Assembly: GCA_052035645.1 (NCBI GenBank)
Contig: JBPOHK010000027.1
Coordinates: forward strand, 124,001 to 188,000
DNA: 64,000 nt
Direction: 5' to 3'
Source: RPQJ01 sp052035645
Lineage (GTDB): Bacteria > Pseudomonadota > Gammaproteobacteria > Steroidobacterales > Steroidobacteraceae
Shown: piece by piece, positions 7,791 to 16,158 of the stretch
How the letters are laid out: every line of letters begins with the position of its first letter
How positions within the stretch are numbered: position 1 is the first letter of the stretch
Notes under the pieces: model-generated
Database searches by the model: none
Told to the model about the DNA's origin: nothing
Seen by the model: the letters and a program-made list of their open reading frames with translations, nothing else
Translations under genes and position numbers: made by a program

Positions 7791-9740
7791 CTAGCGAACC
7801 TTGTCGCCGGAGTCCTCATCCGCTACCTGTAACACAGGGCGCTCGGCCCGCCCCCACATTCCGGGAGTCAACGCAGTCCGGAAATACGCCCGTGTCTCTG
7901 CGTCCGTACAGAAGATGTAACACCCCTTCATCCCTCGGGTCATTAGGGTCCGGTAGGTATTCTTGACAATGCGGTCGGCCTTTTCCTTGGCGGCCTCGGG
8001 GTTCGTCTCCAGCAACTTCTTGTACCCCTTAATCGACTGGTCCTGCTTCGACCGCTTCTCGGGCTGGGTCTTCACTTTGCCGCCCCGGACGACCAGGTCC
8101 GGTCCGACGATGACACCAATGTAATCCACCTCCAGCCCCTGACAGGTGTGGATACAGCCGATCTGCTGCACGGACTCCGGCGCCATGATCCAGAGTCCAC
8201 CGTCCTGGGTGAGGTTCCACTGCATGGCGAACCCGTGCTCGGGAATCACGACGTCGACGGCCTTCGCGTTGACCTTGCTCTTCCAGTCCCAGCAGTAGCC
8301 GGCCACCATGCGCGCCTTGTTGGCGGGACGGTTCAGCTTTTCGATCGTCTGGCGCAGCGTCCCCGGTGAATCGAACACCTGAAAGTCGAATTCGGTCTCC
8401 GGGTCGAGCGTCCGGTTCGCGGTCTCCCGAATGCCGAGCGTGTGATCGAGCCAGGCAAGATATCCATCCGAACCGCTGCACCGGAATTGCGATGCCAGTT
8501 TGAGGTGCGTCACTTTGGCGCCCACCCGTTTCGCCCGCCGCTCGATGTCCGCCTTCTCGCCGACGTCCTTCCATGTGACTCGCTGGTCCTCGTCGATGAA
8601 GAAGATGGAGGCCCGAGACGATCCGATGATTTCCTCGACCTGGTGCGTACCGAGGTTGCCATACAGGCCGGACTTCTCGTTGAGGCGGTGGGCTTCGTCC
8701 ACGATCAGGGCATCGAACACATTGGCCTTCGTATCGGTGAAAGCACCCGATCCGACGAAGAGATTCGAGATGTCGGTCCTCTTGTGCGTACCGGTCAGCA
8801 CCCTTTCGAATACGGCTCGTGGTGCGGCATTCTTGGTGACGTACTTGGCCACACGTCGGTCCTGCGTCAGGGCGACGAGCAGATTTATCGCAACGACCGA
8901 CTTTCCGGTACCCGGCCCGCCATCGATGATAAGCACCTGCTTCTTGCTGGATCCGCCTGAGGCGCCGACGCTTCGGGCTAGCCCAAGCACCGTCTCGAAG
9001 ACCACCTTCTGATCGTCGATGAGTACGAACTCCTCTTTCCCTTTCAGCATGCCGACCAGACTGTCGACCAGCCCCTTGGAAGGACGGATGCGGCCGTTGT
9101 CGATTCGGTAGAGCAGGTTGTCGCGCTCGCCGTGTCGGACGTGCTGTTCAAGGAACTGGGCGAGGCGCTCGCGCTCCGTGTCGCCCTTCAGAAATACCGG
9201 AGCTTTGGCGAGGTGGTCGGCGTAGAACGGATCCCTGATCGCGTCCGAGCCATCGTAGTTGTGCAGGTAGGCGCAGGAACTCAGGCCCAGGTCGCTCTCG
9301 TACACCGCCTCGTTGAAGTTCCTAAGCAACGAGACGTAGGACCACGCCTGGTAAGAGGGATGACTGACTTCCTTCTCGCCATGCTCGAATCTAGTGCGGA
9401 CGATGCCATCCATGTTGGTCTTGTGCGCCGTCTGCCACTGCTTCAGTTCGACCACGACCAGCGTGTCGCGATTGTCAGCATCGGTGCCGGCCAACATGAA
9501 GTCGATGCGTTTGGAGGTCTGCGGGATGCCGTACTCGATGGCGACGCCGGCATTGTCGGGGACTGTGCAGCCGTGGAGAACCTTTCCCATCGCCAGCAGC
9601 GATTCCTTCCACGCGCGGATTTCGGACTTGGCGACGGAGTGGCCCGTGCGTGCCCGGAAAGACTTGAGGACTACTTCCTCGATGTCACGACTGAACGTGT
9701 CGCTGAGGAAGCCTTCCTTGGTGGATTGGTAGACGATCAT
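7791..9740 (-). CDS. PD-(D/E)XK-like nuclease fused to DUF2075-type helicase/ATPase (copy 1)
   Basis: 649 residues. Residues 70-102 look like a PD-(D/E)XK nuclease core: IDFML (D80), then VVVELKQW (E98, K100). After a 150-residue connector comes a DUF2075/SLFN-like superfamily-1 helicase domain: Walker A GGPGTGKS (274-281), Walker B LIVDEAHR (345-352), a DEDQR motif III-like stretch (383-387), SQFRCSGSDGY (418-427), HTCQGLEVDYIGV (531-543) and the arginine-finger motif YRTLMTRGMKG (596-606). All expected motifs are intact, so it should hydrolyse ATP on nucleic acid. It heads a minus-strand pair with NYN copy 1 and is divergent from a second protein of the same architecture. Confidence 0.88.
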   Translation of the reverse strand: MIVYQSTKEGFLSDTFSRDIEEVVLKSFRARTGHSVAKSEIRAWKESLLAMGKVLHGCTVPDNAGVAIEYGIPQTSKRIDFMLAGTDADNRDTLVVVELKQWQTAHKTNMDGIVRTRFEHGEKEVSHPSYQAWSYVSLLRNFNEAVYESDLGLSSCAYLHNYDGSDAIRDPFYADHLAKAPVFLKGDTERERLAQFLEQHVRHGERDNLLYRIDNGRIRPSKGLVDSLVGMLKGKEEFVLIDDQKVVFETVLGLARSVGASGGSSKKQVLIIDGGPGTGKSVVAINLLVALTQDRRVAKYVTKNAAPRAVFERVLTGTHKRTDISNLFVGSGAFTDTKANVFDALIVDEAHRLNEKSGLYGNLGTHQVEEIIGSSRASIFFIDEDQRVTWKDVGEKADIERRAKRVGAKVTHLKLASQFRCSGSDGYLAWLDHTLGIRETANRTLDPETEFDFQVFDSPGTLRQTIEKLNRPANKARMVAGYCWDWKSKVNAKAVDVVIPEHGFAMQWNLTQDGGLWIMAPESVQQIGCIHTCQGLEVDYIGVIVGPDLVVRGGKVKTQPEKRSKQDQSIKGYKKLLETNPEAAKEKADRIVKNTYRTLMTRGMKGCYIFCTDAETRAYFRTALTPGMWGRAERPVLQVADEDSGDKVR

Positions 9741-9952
9741 TTGGTCGTCAACTGTCTTTCGAGGTCACGGCTGAATGTAGCACGTACTCCGGCGGCACTA
9801 GGGCGGCTGTCTTCGGTTCCCATATCGACTGCGCTCGGCGCTCCCCGCGGTTGACTCGCAGATTGGCTTGGGAGGCGTCAATTTGACAGAAAGGGGTGTG
9901 GCCCACGTCCACGTCTCGAGATACGTGCGCGGTCAAGCTATCCTGGCCGCTC
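9741..9952. promoter_or_regulatory. Shared divergent promoter region of the two helicase-nuclease genes
   Basis: This 212-bp gap separates the start codons of the two oppositely oriented DUF2075-type genes. A consensus -35 hexamer TTGACA is at 9883-9888 on the plus strand, and a second TTGAC at 9851-9855; no convincing -10 follows either at 17 bp. I find no long palindrome. Transcription of both arms must start here, so any common regulator of the mirror-image locus should act in this region. Confidence 0.4.
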
Positions 9953-11857
9953 ATGTCCGACCCCACCTACAACCGCTACGGCTGGCAGTCCAGCCTCCCC
10001 GATTTCACTCGCTCCGAGCCGAAGGTAGTCCGGCTCCGGCTCCAGGAATTCATCTCGGACGCCTCCCCCGAGCAGATCCGCGCATGGGACCAGTCCATCC
10101 CCTGGCTGCAGCGCGAGTGCAGCGAGTTGCAGATCCGCGACTCCGCCGCCCACGAATACACCGCGATCCTCGAGTACGAGCTGCCCCGCGACTCGCGCCG
10201 GCCCGACGTCATCGTGCTCGAGCGCGGGGCCGTCGCCGTCCTCGAGCTGAAGGGCGCGCCCTTCCCCACTCGCGCGGCCCTCGATCAAGCGCTCGGCTAC
10301 GCCCGCGATCTCGCCGCCTATCACGCTGCGTGTGCCGGCCGTCGCGTGACGCCCGTGCTGCTTCACCGCGGTGGGAATGCCAAACCCGTGGTTCGCGACG
10401 GCGTGCACGTCGTCGGTCCGGAAGGCCTCGATGCGCTGCTAGAACAGCTCTCCGTCGCCGGCGAGCCGGTGATCGACCCGCGCGAGTTCCTGGCTGCCGA
10501 CGCCTACGCGCCCCTGCCGACCATCGTCCAGGCCGCCCGCGAGCTGTTCCTCAAGCGCGAGCTGCCGATGATCAAGCGCGCCCGTGCGGCCACGGATCCC
10601 GCTCTGCAGTACATCTCGGACCTCGCTCGCGAAGCCGCACACACCAAGACCCGCCACCTCGTGCTGCTAAGCGGCGTGCCCGGCTCGGGCAAGACGCTGG
10701 TGGGCCTGCAGTTGGTGCACGCGCACTGGCTGGACGATCTCGCGGTTCCACGCGCCAACGGTCGCCCCTCGACGCCGGCGGTGTACTTGTCGGGGAACGG
10801 GCCGCTGGTGATGGTGTTGCAGGATGCGCTAAAGGACGGTGGCGGGGCCGGCAAGACCTTCGTCCAGGCGATTAAGAACTACGTCGAGTACCACAGCCGG
10901 CCGGGCCGACCGGTACCGCCCGAACACCTGATCGTGTTCGATGAGGCCCAGCGGGCTCACGATGCCGAGCGCGTGGCATATGTGCAGAAGCAACCGATCG
11001 GCAAGTCCGAGCCCGAACACATGATCGATTTTGGCGATCGCATTCCCGAGTGGTGCGTGCTGGTTGCCCTCATCGGAAACGGTCAGGCCATTCACGTGGG
11101 TGAGGAGGGCGGCGTGCCGCTGTGGAGGGATGCAGTTCAGCGCTCGCCCCGCGCCGCCGAGTGGACGGTGCACGGTGCGCCCGCCTTCGCCGAGGTGTTC
11201 ACCGACCTGCGCGCCGCCTCGCGCTGGCACCCGGTGCTGAACCTCGACAGCGAGATTCGCTTCCACCTCACCCCCAAGGTGCATCAGTACGTCGCGGGCC
11301 TGCTCGACTGCGAATCGGCCTCACACCTGTCGACCCTCGCCGACGAGTTGCACGCCGGCGGTCACCGATTCCTGCTCACGCGCAACCTCGACACCGCGAA
11401 GGACTACCTGCGCGAGCGCTATGCCGACGCGCAGTTCGCCCGCTACGGCCTCGTGGCCTCGTCCAAGGACAAGTGGCTGCCCTCGTTCGGCGTCGACAAC
11501 ACCTTCCAGACCACCAAGCAGCTGCGCGTGGGCCCCTGGTACAACGCACCGCCGACCGACGCGCAATCGTGCTGCCAGCTGGAGACCGTGGCGACGGAGT
11601 TCTCGTCGCAGGGGCTGGAGCTGGACTGCGCGCTGCTCGCGTGGGGCTCCGACCTGCTGTGGGCCGGCGACGACTGGTCGGTCGCGTACTCGGGCAAGAA
11701 CCGCCCGCCGCTCAAGGACCCGCTAACCGTCCGCAAGAACGTCTATCGCGTGCTGCTCACGCGCGGCCGCGATGGCACGGTGATCTACGTACCCGACGAC
11801 CGGCGGATGGATGCGACGTTCGAGCGGTTACGGGCGGCGGGGGTGAGGGAGCTTTAG
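9953..11857 (+). CDS. PD-(D/E)XK-like nuclease fused to DUF2075-type helicase/ATPase (copy 2)
   Basis: 634 residues from ATG 9953 (MSDPTYNRYGWQ); an upstream ATG at 9896 adds 19 residues without family character. The N-terminal domain carries RRPDVIVLERGAVAVLELKG, in which D85, E98 and K100 match the nuclease pattern of copy 1, even at the same residue numbers for E and K. The helicase part has Walker A SGVPGSGKT (240-248), Walker B LIVFDEAQ (326-333), TEFSSQGLELDCA (548-560) and YRVLLTRGRDG (598-608). Overall similarity to copy 1 is low, so this is an old paralogue or a separate arrival, not a recent duplication. It is followed by NYN copy 2 after 105 bp. Confidence 0.87.
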   Translation: MSDPTYNRYGWQSSLPDFTRSEPKVVRLRLQEFISDASPEQIRAWDQSIPWLQRECSELQIRDSAAHEYTAILEYELPRDSRRPDVIVLERGAVAVLELKGAPFPTRAALDQALGYARDLAAYHAACAGRRVTPVLLHRGGNAKPVVRDGVHVVGPEGLDALLEQLSVAGEPVIDPREFLAADAYAPLPTIVQAARELFLKRELPMIKRARAATDPALQYISDLAREAAHTKTRHLVLLSGVPGSGKTLVGLQLVHAHWLDDLAVPRANGRPSTPAVYLSGNGPLVMVLQDALKDGGGAGKTFVQAIKNYVEYHSRPGRPVPPEHLIVFDEAQRAHDAERVAYVQKQPIGKSEPEHMIDFGDRIPEWCVLVALIGNGQAIHVGEEGGVPLWRDAVQRSPRAAEWTVHGAPAFAEVFTDLRAASRWHPVLNLDSEIRFHLTPKVHQYVAGLLDCESASHLSTLADELHAGGHRFLLTRNLDTAKDYLRERYADAQFARYGLVASSKDKWLPSFGVDNTFQTTKQLRVGPWYNAPPTDAQSCCQLETVATEFSSQGLELDCALLAWGSDLLWAGDDWSVAYSGKNRPPLKDPLTVRKNVYRVLLTRGRDGTVIYVPDDRRMDATFERLRAAGVREL

Positions 11858-11962
11858 GTGATTCACGGCCGTCGCAGTTGAAGTCCGGCGCCGTCGGATC
11901 GACACTAGCCACGTCGTTCTGGGGTGGATGGTCGTCAGGATTTCGGGGCAGGGAGCGATAGG

Positions 11963-12775
11963 ATGTCTGGTGCGAGCAACGGTCGCTTGGCGGTGCTGAT
12001 CGACGCCGACAATGCGCAGGCGTCGATGGCCAACGAGCTGTTTGCAGAAATCTCGCGCTACGGCACGGCCAGCGTGAAGCGGGCCTACGGCGACTGGACG
12101 ACCCCTAACCTCAAGGGCTGGAAGGAGCACTTGCACCAGCTCGCCATCCAGCCGATCCAGCAGTTCAGCTACACGACCGGCAAGAACTCGACCGACAGTT
12201 CCTTGATCATCGATGCCATGGACCTCCTCCATACCGGGCATGTGGACGGGTTCTGCCTGGTTTCCTCCGACAGCGACTTCACACGCCTTGCCACACGACT
12301 CCGGGAGTCCGGAAAGATCGTCTACGGCTTTGGTGAAGAGAAGACGCCGGCGCCTTTCGTCAAAGCCTGCAACAAGTTCATCTACATCGAGGTTCTACGC
12401 CCGAAGGTCGAAGCGACGGCAACACCGAACGCTGCAGCCGTAGCGACACCCGGCTCCAAGACCGGGACTGCGGCTTCGACGACAGATGCGACTGCCGTGC
12501 CCGGCGCACGCAAGAGCGACGCATTGCCGAAGCCGCCCTTCGACCTGATCTACAAGGCGATTGAAGAGACCTCCGACGACAGTGGCTGGTCGCACCTCAG
12601 CACAGTCGGACACTACATACAGAAGATCGAACCGGGCTTCGATTCGCGGCGATACGGCAGCAAGAAGCTGAGTGACTTGCTGAAAAGCCACCCGAAGAAG
12701 TTCGTCATCGAGGAACGCGGGGCCGCTGGATCCGGCAGCAAGAGCGTCTTCGTCCGCAAGGCAACAACCGGCTAA
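11963..12775 (+). CDS. NYN-domain putative ribonuclease with C-terminal LOTUS/OST-HTH domain (copy 2)
   Basis: 270 residues from ATG 11963, with GGGAG 8 bp upstream. The NYN catalytic set is complete: LIDADNAQ (D14, D16, N17), STDSSLIIDAMDLL (D78, D85) and SSDSDFTRLATRLRE (D103, D105). An Ala/Thr-rich linker of about 40 residues (148-188) leads to a LOTUS/OST-HTH domain (192-268: FDLIYKAIEETSDDSGW, then FDSRRYGSKKLSDLLKSHP and the final SKSVFVRK strand). This is the classic YacP/LabA-like subfamily with C-terminal LOTUS seen across proteobacteria. It is the second half of the plus-strand pair with helicase-nuclease copy 2. Likely substrate RNA; no target is evident. Confidence 0.88.
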   Translation: MSGASNGRLAVLIDADNAQASMANELFAEISRYGTASVKRAYGDWTTPNLKGWKEHLHQLAIQPIQQFSYTTGKNSTDSSLIIDAMDLLHTGHVDGFCLVSSDSDFTRLATRLRESGKIVYGFGEEKTPAPFVKACNKFIYIEVLRPKVEATATPNAAAVATPGSKTGTAASTTDATAVPGARKSDALPKPPFDLIYKAIEETSDDSGWSHLSTVGHYIQKIEPGFDSRRYGSKKLSDLLKSHPKKFVIEERGAAGSGSKSVFVRKATTG

Positions 12776-12826
12776 GCGGCCACCTGCTTCAACCTCAGGC
12801 GCGGGATGTGGGCACGATCGCTGACG

Positions 12827-13177
12827 TCAACCGATGCCGAGCGCTGTCGCGGCATCCCTAAGGCGCGAGTCCCGGGTCAGCACCCGCTCTCCTGCAGCCA
12901 TTGCCGCAGCCAGCAGGTGCACATCGACCCACCCCAGCCCACAGCCCATCAGCGAGTTTGACGCAAGAAATGCCAGGACATCGTCATGTGCGACGACTGC
13001 AATGCTCGGCATTCGACCAAGCGCGCCCAGCAAAGCGGATCGATTCTTGAGATGCCCACACGCGAGCTCGCCCACGACGAACGGGTGCACGGCGACTTGT
13101 TGATTTTCGAGCAGTCCGATCAGGACCGGGTCACCACGTCGCAGGTGGTCTACCCATACCGTCGTATCGACGAGCAC
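12827..13177 (-). CDS. vapC: VapC-family PIN-domain ribonuclease toxin
   Basis: 116 residues. The PIN acidic tetrad is visible: D4 in MLVDTTVWVDHLR, E in VVGELACGH, D in GWVDVHLLAAAM and D in LTRDSRLRDAA. The start is GTG 13177, whose first base is the last base of the vapB stop (TAGTG), a classic coupled toxin-antitoxin junction. VapC toxins cut specific tRNA or rRNA sites and are held inactive by VapB. The pair sits at the right-hand end of the mirror-image nuclease locus, convergent with NYN copy 2. Confidence 0.9.
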   Translation of the reverse strand: MLVDTTVWVDHLRRGDPVLIGLLENQQVAVHPFVVGELACGHLKNRSALLGALGRMPSIAVVAHDDVLAFLASNSLMGCGLGWVDVHLLAAAMAAGERVLTRDSRLRDAATALGIG

Positions 13178-13392
13178 TAGCCGGCGCTGCGATCGATCGG
13201 CGCGCGGCGCCGCGACGCGACTCGAAGCTTTGGCTCCGCGCCTGCGAGCGCAATGAGTTGCCGGCCGCTTTCTCGGGCAATCAGCGCCTCGAGACCGGCA
13301 TTCAACAGGGCGGTCTTGCTTCGCAGACCCGTCAGCTCACGGGCCTGCGCCAGCAGACTCCGGTCAATGTCGGGCGATGTCGACATGTGCAT
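13177..13392 (-). CDS. vapB: VapB-family antitoxin
   Basis: 71 residues from ATG 13392 (MHMSTSPDIDRSLLAQARELTG). The ribbon-helix-helix sequence DIDRSLLAQARELTGLRSKT and the following ALLNAGLEALIARESGRQLI match the DUF2191-type VapB family. The basic/Pro tail (RVASRRRAPIDRSAG) would fold onto VapC. It overlaps the toxin start by one base. VapB normally represses its own promoter as a complex with VapC. An alternative start two codons later (the MST methionine) is equally possible. Confidence 0.88.
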   Translation of the reverse strand: MHMSTSPDIDRSLLAQARELTGLRSKTALLNAGLEALIARESGRQLIALAGAEPKLRVASRRRAPIDRSAG

Positions 13393-13539
13393 GACTATGG
13401 ACCCCGGCTTTGCGCGTGACAAGCCAGCGGACATTGGGCGGGATCTCCCGGCTGGCGGCCATTCGCAAAATACGGCGGAACACGAAGAAATGGTGGGCGC
13501 ACGCGGCTAGACTCTGCTCTACGCGCTGCCGGAGCCCCC

Positions 13540-13926
13540 GTGAACCAGCCCTGCCCGTTCTGCTCGCTGCCCCGTGACCGCATCGTGCTAGAGAGCGAAC
13601 TCGCCCTGGCGTTCCGCGACGGCTACCCGGTCTCGCCCGGCCACACGCTCGTCATCCCGAAGCGCCACGTAGGCTCGTTCTTCGAGTGCACCGAGGCCGA
13701 GCAGGCCGCGCTCCTCGAGCTCCTTCGCATCGCGCGCGCCGGTCTCGAGGAGCTCTTCCACCCCGCCGGCTACAACATCGGCATCAACGACGGTCCCGCC
13801 GCCGGCCAGACGGTGCCGCACCTGCACATCCACCTGATCCCGCGCTACGAGGGCGACCGGCCCGACCCGCGCGGCGGCGTGCGCTGGGTGCTGCCCGACA
13901 AGGCGGCCTACTGGGAGAAGGACTGA
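13540..13926 (+). CDS. HIT-family nucleotide hydrolase
   Basis: 128 residues from GTG 13540. The histidine triad HLHIHLIP is intact, as are the N-terminal Cys pair in CPFCSLPRD (possible zinc site) and VSPGHTLVIPKRH and GINDGPAAGQTVPH. HIT enzymes hydrolyse nucleoside phosphoramidates or Ap4A-type dinucleotides. The stop is separated by only two bases from the GTG of the HNH gene, so the two are surely one transcript. That pairing hints at a processing role linked to nucleic-acid cleavage, but this is inference. Confidence 0.9.
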   Translation: MNQPCPFCSLPRDRIVLESELALAFRDGYPVSPGHTLVIPKRHVGSFFECTEAEQAALLELLRIARAGLEELFHPAGYNIGINDGPAAGQTVPHLHIHLIPRYEGDRPDPRGGVRWVLPDKAAYWEKD

Positions 13927-13928
13927 CC

Positions 13929-15050
13929 GTGGCCGGCGTGCGGGATTCCGGGACGGGCCCGCCTTACCGGCCGACGCGCCCCTCGCCCGCGGATCAGGTC
14001 CGCTTCATCGCGAACATCGAGCGCATCCTCGCCGAAGGCTCGTTCGTCGCGACCTACAAGTATGCGTTGCTGGTGTCGCTGGTCGAACTGGCGATCGAGC
14101 GTGGCGACGAGACCGACGCGCCCCTGGTGCTGTCGCTGCACGACATCGCGGAGAAGTTTGCCGAACTGTACTGGCGGCAGGCGGCGCCCTATGGCGCGGG
14201 CAGCTCGTCGGCTGCAGGATTCGTGCTACACCAGAACAAGGGCCGGCAGGCGCGCGCGATCTCGCAACTGGTGTCGCTGCGCGACGACCTGACCCGTCGC
14301 CGCGTGACGCTGAACGAGGCTCGCCGTACCCGAGCCTGGGCTGCGCTGGTCGCGCGCATGCGCACACTGGTGAAGGACATGCCGCTCAGGCGCCTGCAGC
14401 TCCTCGGCCGGGAGTACGTGCCGTTTCTCTACGACGTTGCCTCTGACGGCAATTCCATCACGCTGTTGCCCGGCGTCGCCTGCCACCTGCGCGAACGCGC
14501 GCCGCTCATCCGCCGTCTGTGCGAGGCGGAGTGGCTGCGGTTCGTGCTCGCGCTGCCGCAGAACCAGCCCGCGCTCGGCCGGGCGGTCGATCTCTCCGAG
14601 TTCCTGTTCGGCTCCGCGCGCGCCGCACTGGCCGTGAAGCTCGCAAAGCCATTGCGCGAGCTGCAGTCCGGCCGCTGCTTTTACTGCGAACGCAACCTCA
14701 CGGCCGGCGGCGCCGTGGATCACTTCATCCCGTGGTCACGCTATCCGCGCGACCTCGCGCACAACTTCGTGCTGGCCCACGGCAGCTGCAACTCGCACAA
14801 GAGCGATCGCCTCGGCGGCGAGCGGTTCCTCGAACGCTGGGCGGAGTACGTCACCACGCATGACGGCAGCATCGTCGAGTTGGGCACCGACGCGGGCGTG
14901 CTGGTCGATCGCACTACCTCGCTCGCCGTGGCTGAGTGGAGCTACGGGCACGCGGAGCGCGTGCACGCCGAGGTGTGGCTCGGCGGCAAGGAGTACGGTC
15001 ACCTTTCCAGTGGCTGGCGCGGGCTGCTCGAATCCGCTGGGGTGCGCTGA
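13929..15050 (+). CDS. HNH endonuclease with large uncharacterised N-terminal domain
   Basis: 373 residues from GTG 13929. The C-terminal HNH/beta-beta-alpha-metal fold is clear: zinc-type CFYC (C250, C253), the catalytic VDHFIPWSR (D264, H265), DLAHNFVLAHGSCNSHKSDRL with the N and second H, and two more ligands at C287/H290. The first 240 residues are helical (IANIERILAEGSFVATYKYALLVSLVELAIERG and on) and have no motif I know; a similar N-terminus occurs in HNH proteins of defence or restriction type. Its 3' end overlaps the convergent antitoxin gene by 52 bp. Confidence 0.85.
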   Translation: MAGVRDSGTGPPYRPTRPSPADQVRFIANIERILAEGSFVATYKYALLVSLVELAIERGDETDAPLVLSLHDIAEKFAELYWRQAAPYGAGSSSAAGFVLHQNKGRQARAISQLVSLRDDLTRRRVTLNEARRTRAWAALVARMRTLVKDMPLRRLQLLGREYVPFLYDVASDGNSITLLPGVACHLRERAPLIRRLCEAEWLRFVLALPQNQPALGRAVDLSEFLFGSARAALAVKLAKPLRELQSGRCFYCERNLTAGGAVDHFIPWSRYPRDLAHNFVLAHGSCNSHKSDRLGGERFLERWAEYVTTHDGSIVELGTDAGVLVDRTTSLAVAEWSYGHAERVHAEVWLGGKEYGHLSSGWRGLLESAGVR

Positions 15051-15397
15051 CGGCGTTGCGATCTGGTTCCTGCCGAATGCGTCTGGGCGGCCGGACGAAC
15101 CGACAGCTTCAGCCCTGCGACACGCAAGACGGCCACCAGGGTGGACAGCCGCGGATTCCCGTCCTTGGACAGCGAGCGGTAGAGGCTTTCGCGGCTGAGC
15201 CCGGCGGCCGCGGCCACGCGCGCCATCCCCTGTGCCTCGGCTACCCGACGCAGGCCGATTAGCAGTTCTTGCGGTGACTCGGACTCCTCGAGAACGAGGC
15301 GAAGATACTCGGCCGTCAAGTCCGGATCGGCGGACAAGGTCTCACGCATCCAGTCATCGAACGGAACAAATGCCGCGGAGCGAGGCTTGCTCGTCAC
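14999..15397 (-). CDS. HigA/XRE-like antitoxin of a type II toxin-antitoxin pair
   Basis: 132 residues from GTG 15397, whose GTGA overlaps the toxin stop by four bases. The core ESPQELLIGLRRVAEAQGMA followed by RVAAAAGLSRESLYRSLS and GNPRLSTLVAVLRVAGLKLSV is the helix-turn-helix of the 'addiction module antidote' proteins that accompany RelE/HigB-like toxins. The N-terminal 40 residues and the C-terminal basic tail (RSQRRQRTPADSS) extend beyond the usual 95-100 residues; the tail lies over the HNH gene's 3' end. It should bind the toxin and repress the operon. Confidence 0.85.
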   Translation of the reverse strand: MTSKPRSAAFVPFDDWMRETLSADPDLTAEYLRLVLEESESPQELLIGLRRVAEAQGMARVAAAAGLSRESLYRSLSKDGNPRLSTLVAVLRVAGLKLSVRPAAQTHSAGTRSQRRQRTPADSSSPRQPLER

Positions 15398-15732
15398 TCG
15401 CCTTGACGTTGCTTTGCGTCTGACAGCCAAAGTCTTGCCCTCGCAGTGTCGCGTGTTTGAGTGGCCTTTGAACCGCCGGTGATGATCAGGCAGCGCTCCG
15501 GCGACAGCCACGAAATGTAGATTCGAAGCCTGGGCCCTGCATGAATCCGCGATTCCATCAGGCCGGAGCCGAGAGCTTGACAGTCACCTGGGTCACCGGC
15601 CTGCAGGCGATCCAGCCGCTGCGCGATCTTCAGCCGCGACCGATGGTCACCCAGGGCTGACCACCAATCCGCGAATGGCACTCGACCATCCGCGGTCCTG
15701 AAAAGGGACAGTTCGACGGTCGATTCCGACAC
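15394..15732 (-). CDS. RelE/HigB-like toxin (phage-derived Gp49 type)
   Basis: 112 residues. The pattern FRTADGRVPFADWWSALG, ARLKIAQRLDRLQAGDPGDC (seen here as SRLKIAQRLDRLQAG), MESRIHAGPRLRIYISW and CLIITGGSKATQTRDTARAR is characteristic of the small HigB/Gp49 toxins encoded upstream of their antitoxin. They cut mRNA on the ribosome. The gene order toxin-first and a 4-bp GTGA overlap support this. The two conserved positions (K/R in LRIYIS and in SKATQ) look intact. There is a short AT-rich stretch (tagcctataaatc, 15738-15750) just upstream that holds the likely promoter. Confidence 0.87.
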   Translation of the reverse strand: MSESTVELSLFRTADGRVPFADWWSALGDHRSRLKIAQRLDRLQAGDPGDCQALGSGLMESRIHAGPRLRIYISWLSPERCLIITGGSKATQTRDTARARLWLSDAKQRQGE

Positions 15733-15838
15733 CAGTGTAGCCTATAAATCACACTCGGCAGTCCCTGCCCATGGTGCTTCTGCAACCGGAACCGTACTCG
15801 GCGCATTCCTGACGAGTGTGCGCAGACACGAAGGGAAA

Positions 15839-16117
15839 TCAGGAAATCGGCCCGACGAACCTCTGCCGCGACCGAGCCTTGGCACGCTCCGCCTCCACGT
15901 CCCTGTCCTTCGGCGTCGCTGTGGTGACCAGCGATTGAATCAGCACGGTCGCCGCCGCACTGACATCAGCGACTGCTTTGTCAAACGCCGCCTGGTTCGC
16001 CTTCGACGGCGCGGTGAACCCGCTCAGCTTGCGCACGAACTGCAGCGACGCATCGCGGATCTCGGCCTCCGTCGCCGGCGGCTCGAAGTTGAAGAGCGTA
16101 CGGATGTTGCGGCACAT
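15839..16117 (-). CDS. DUF2277 domain-containing protein
   Basis: 92 residues from ATG 16117. MCRNIRTLFNFEPPATEAEI followed by RDASLQFVRKLSGFTAPS and NQAAFDKAV is the DUF2277 signature, complete apart from a longer charged C-terminus. The function of the family is unknown; it is common in proteobacteria and actinobacteria. It lies 41 bp downstream of the thermonuclease gene on the same strand. Confidence 0.88.
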   Translation of the reverse strand: MCRNIRTLFNFEPPATEAEIRDASLQFVRKLSGFTAPSKANQAAFDKAVADVSAAATVLIQSLVTTATPKDRDVEAERAKARSRQRFVGPIS

Positions 16118-16158
16118 GACGGCTCCCGCGCGCGTTGGGCGTGCCGTCGAGCCTAGCG

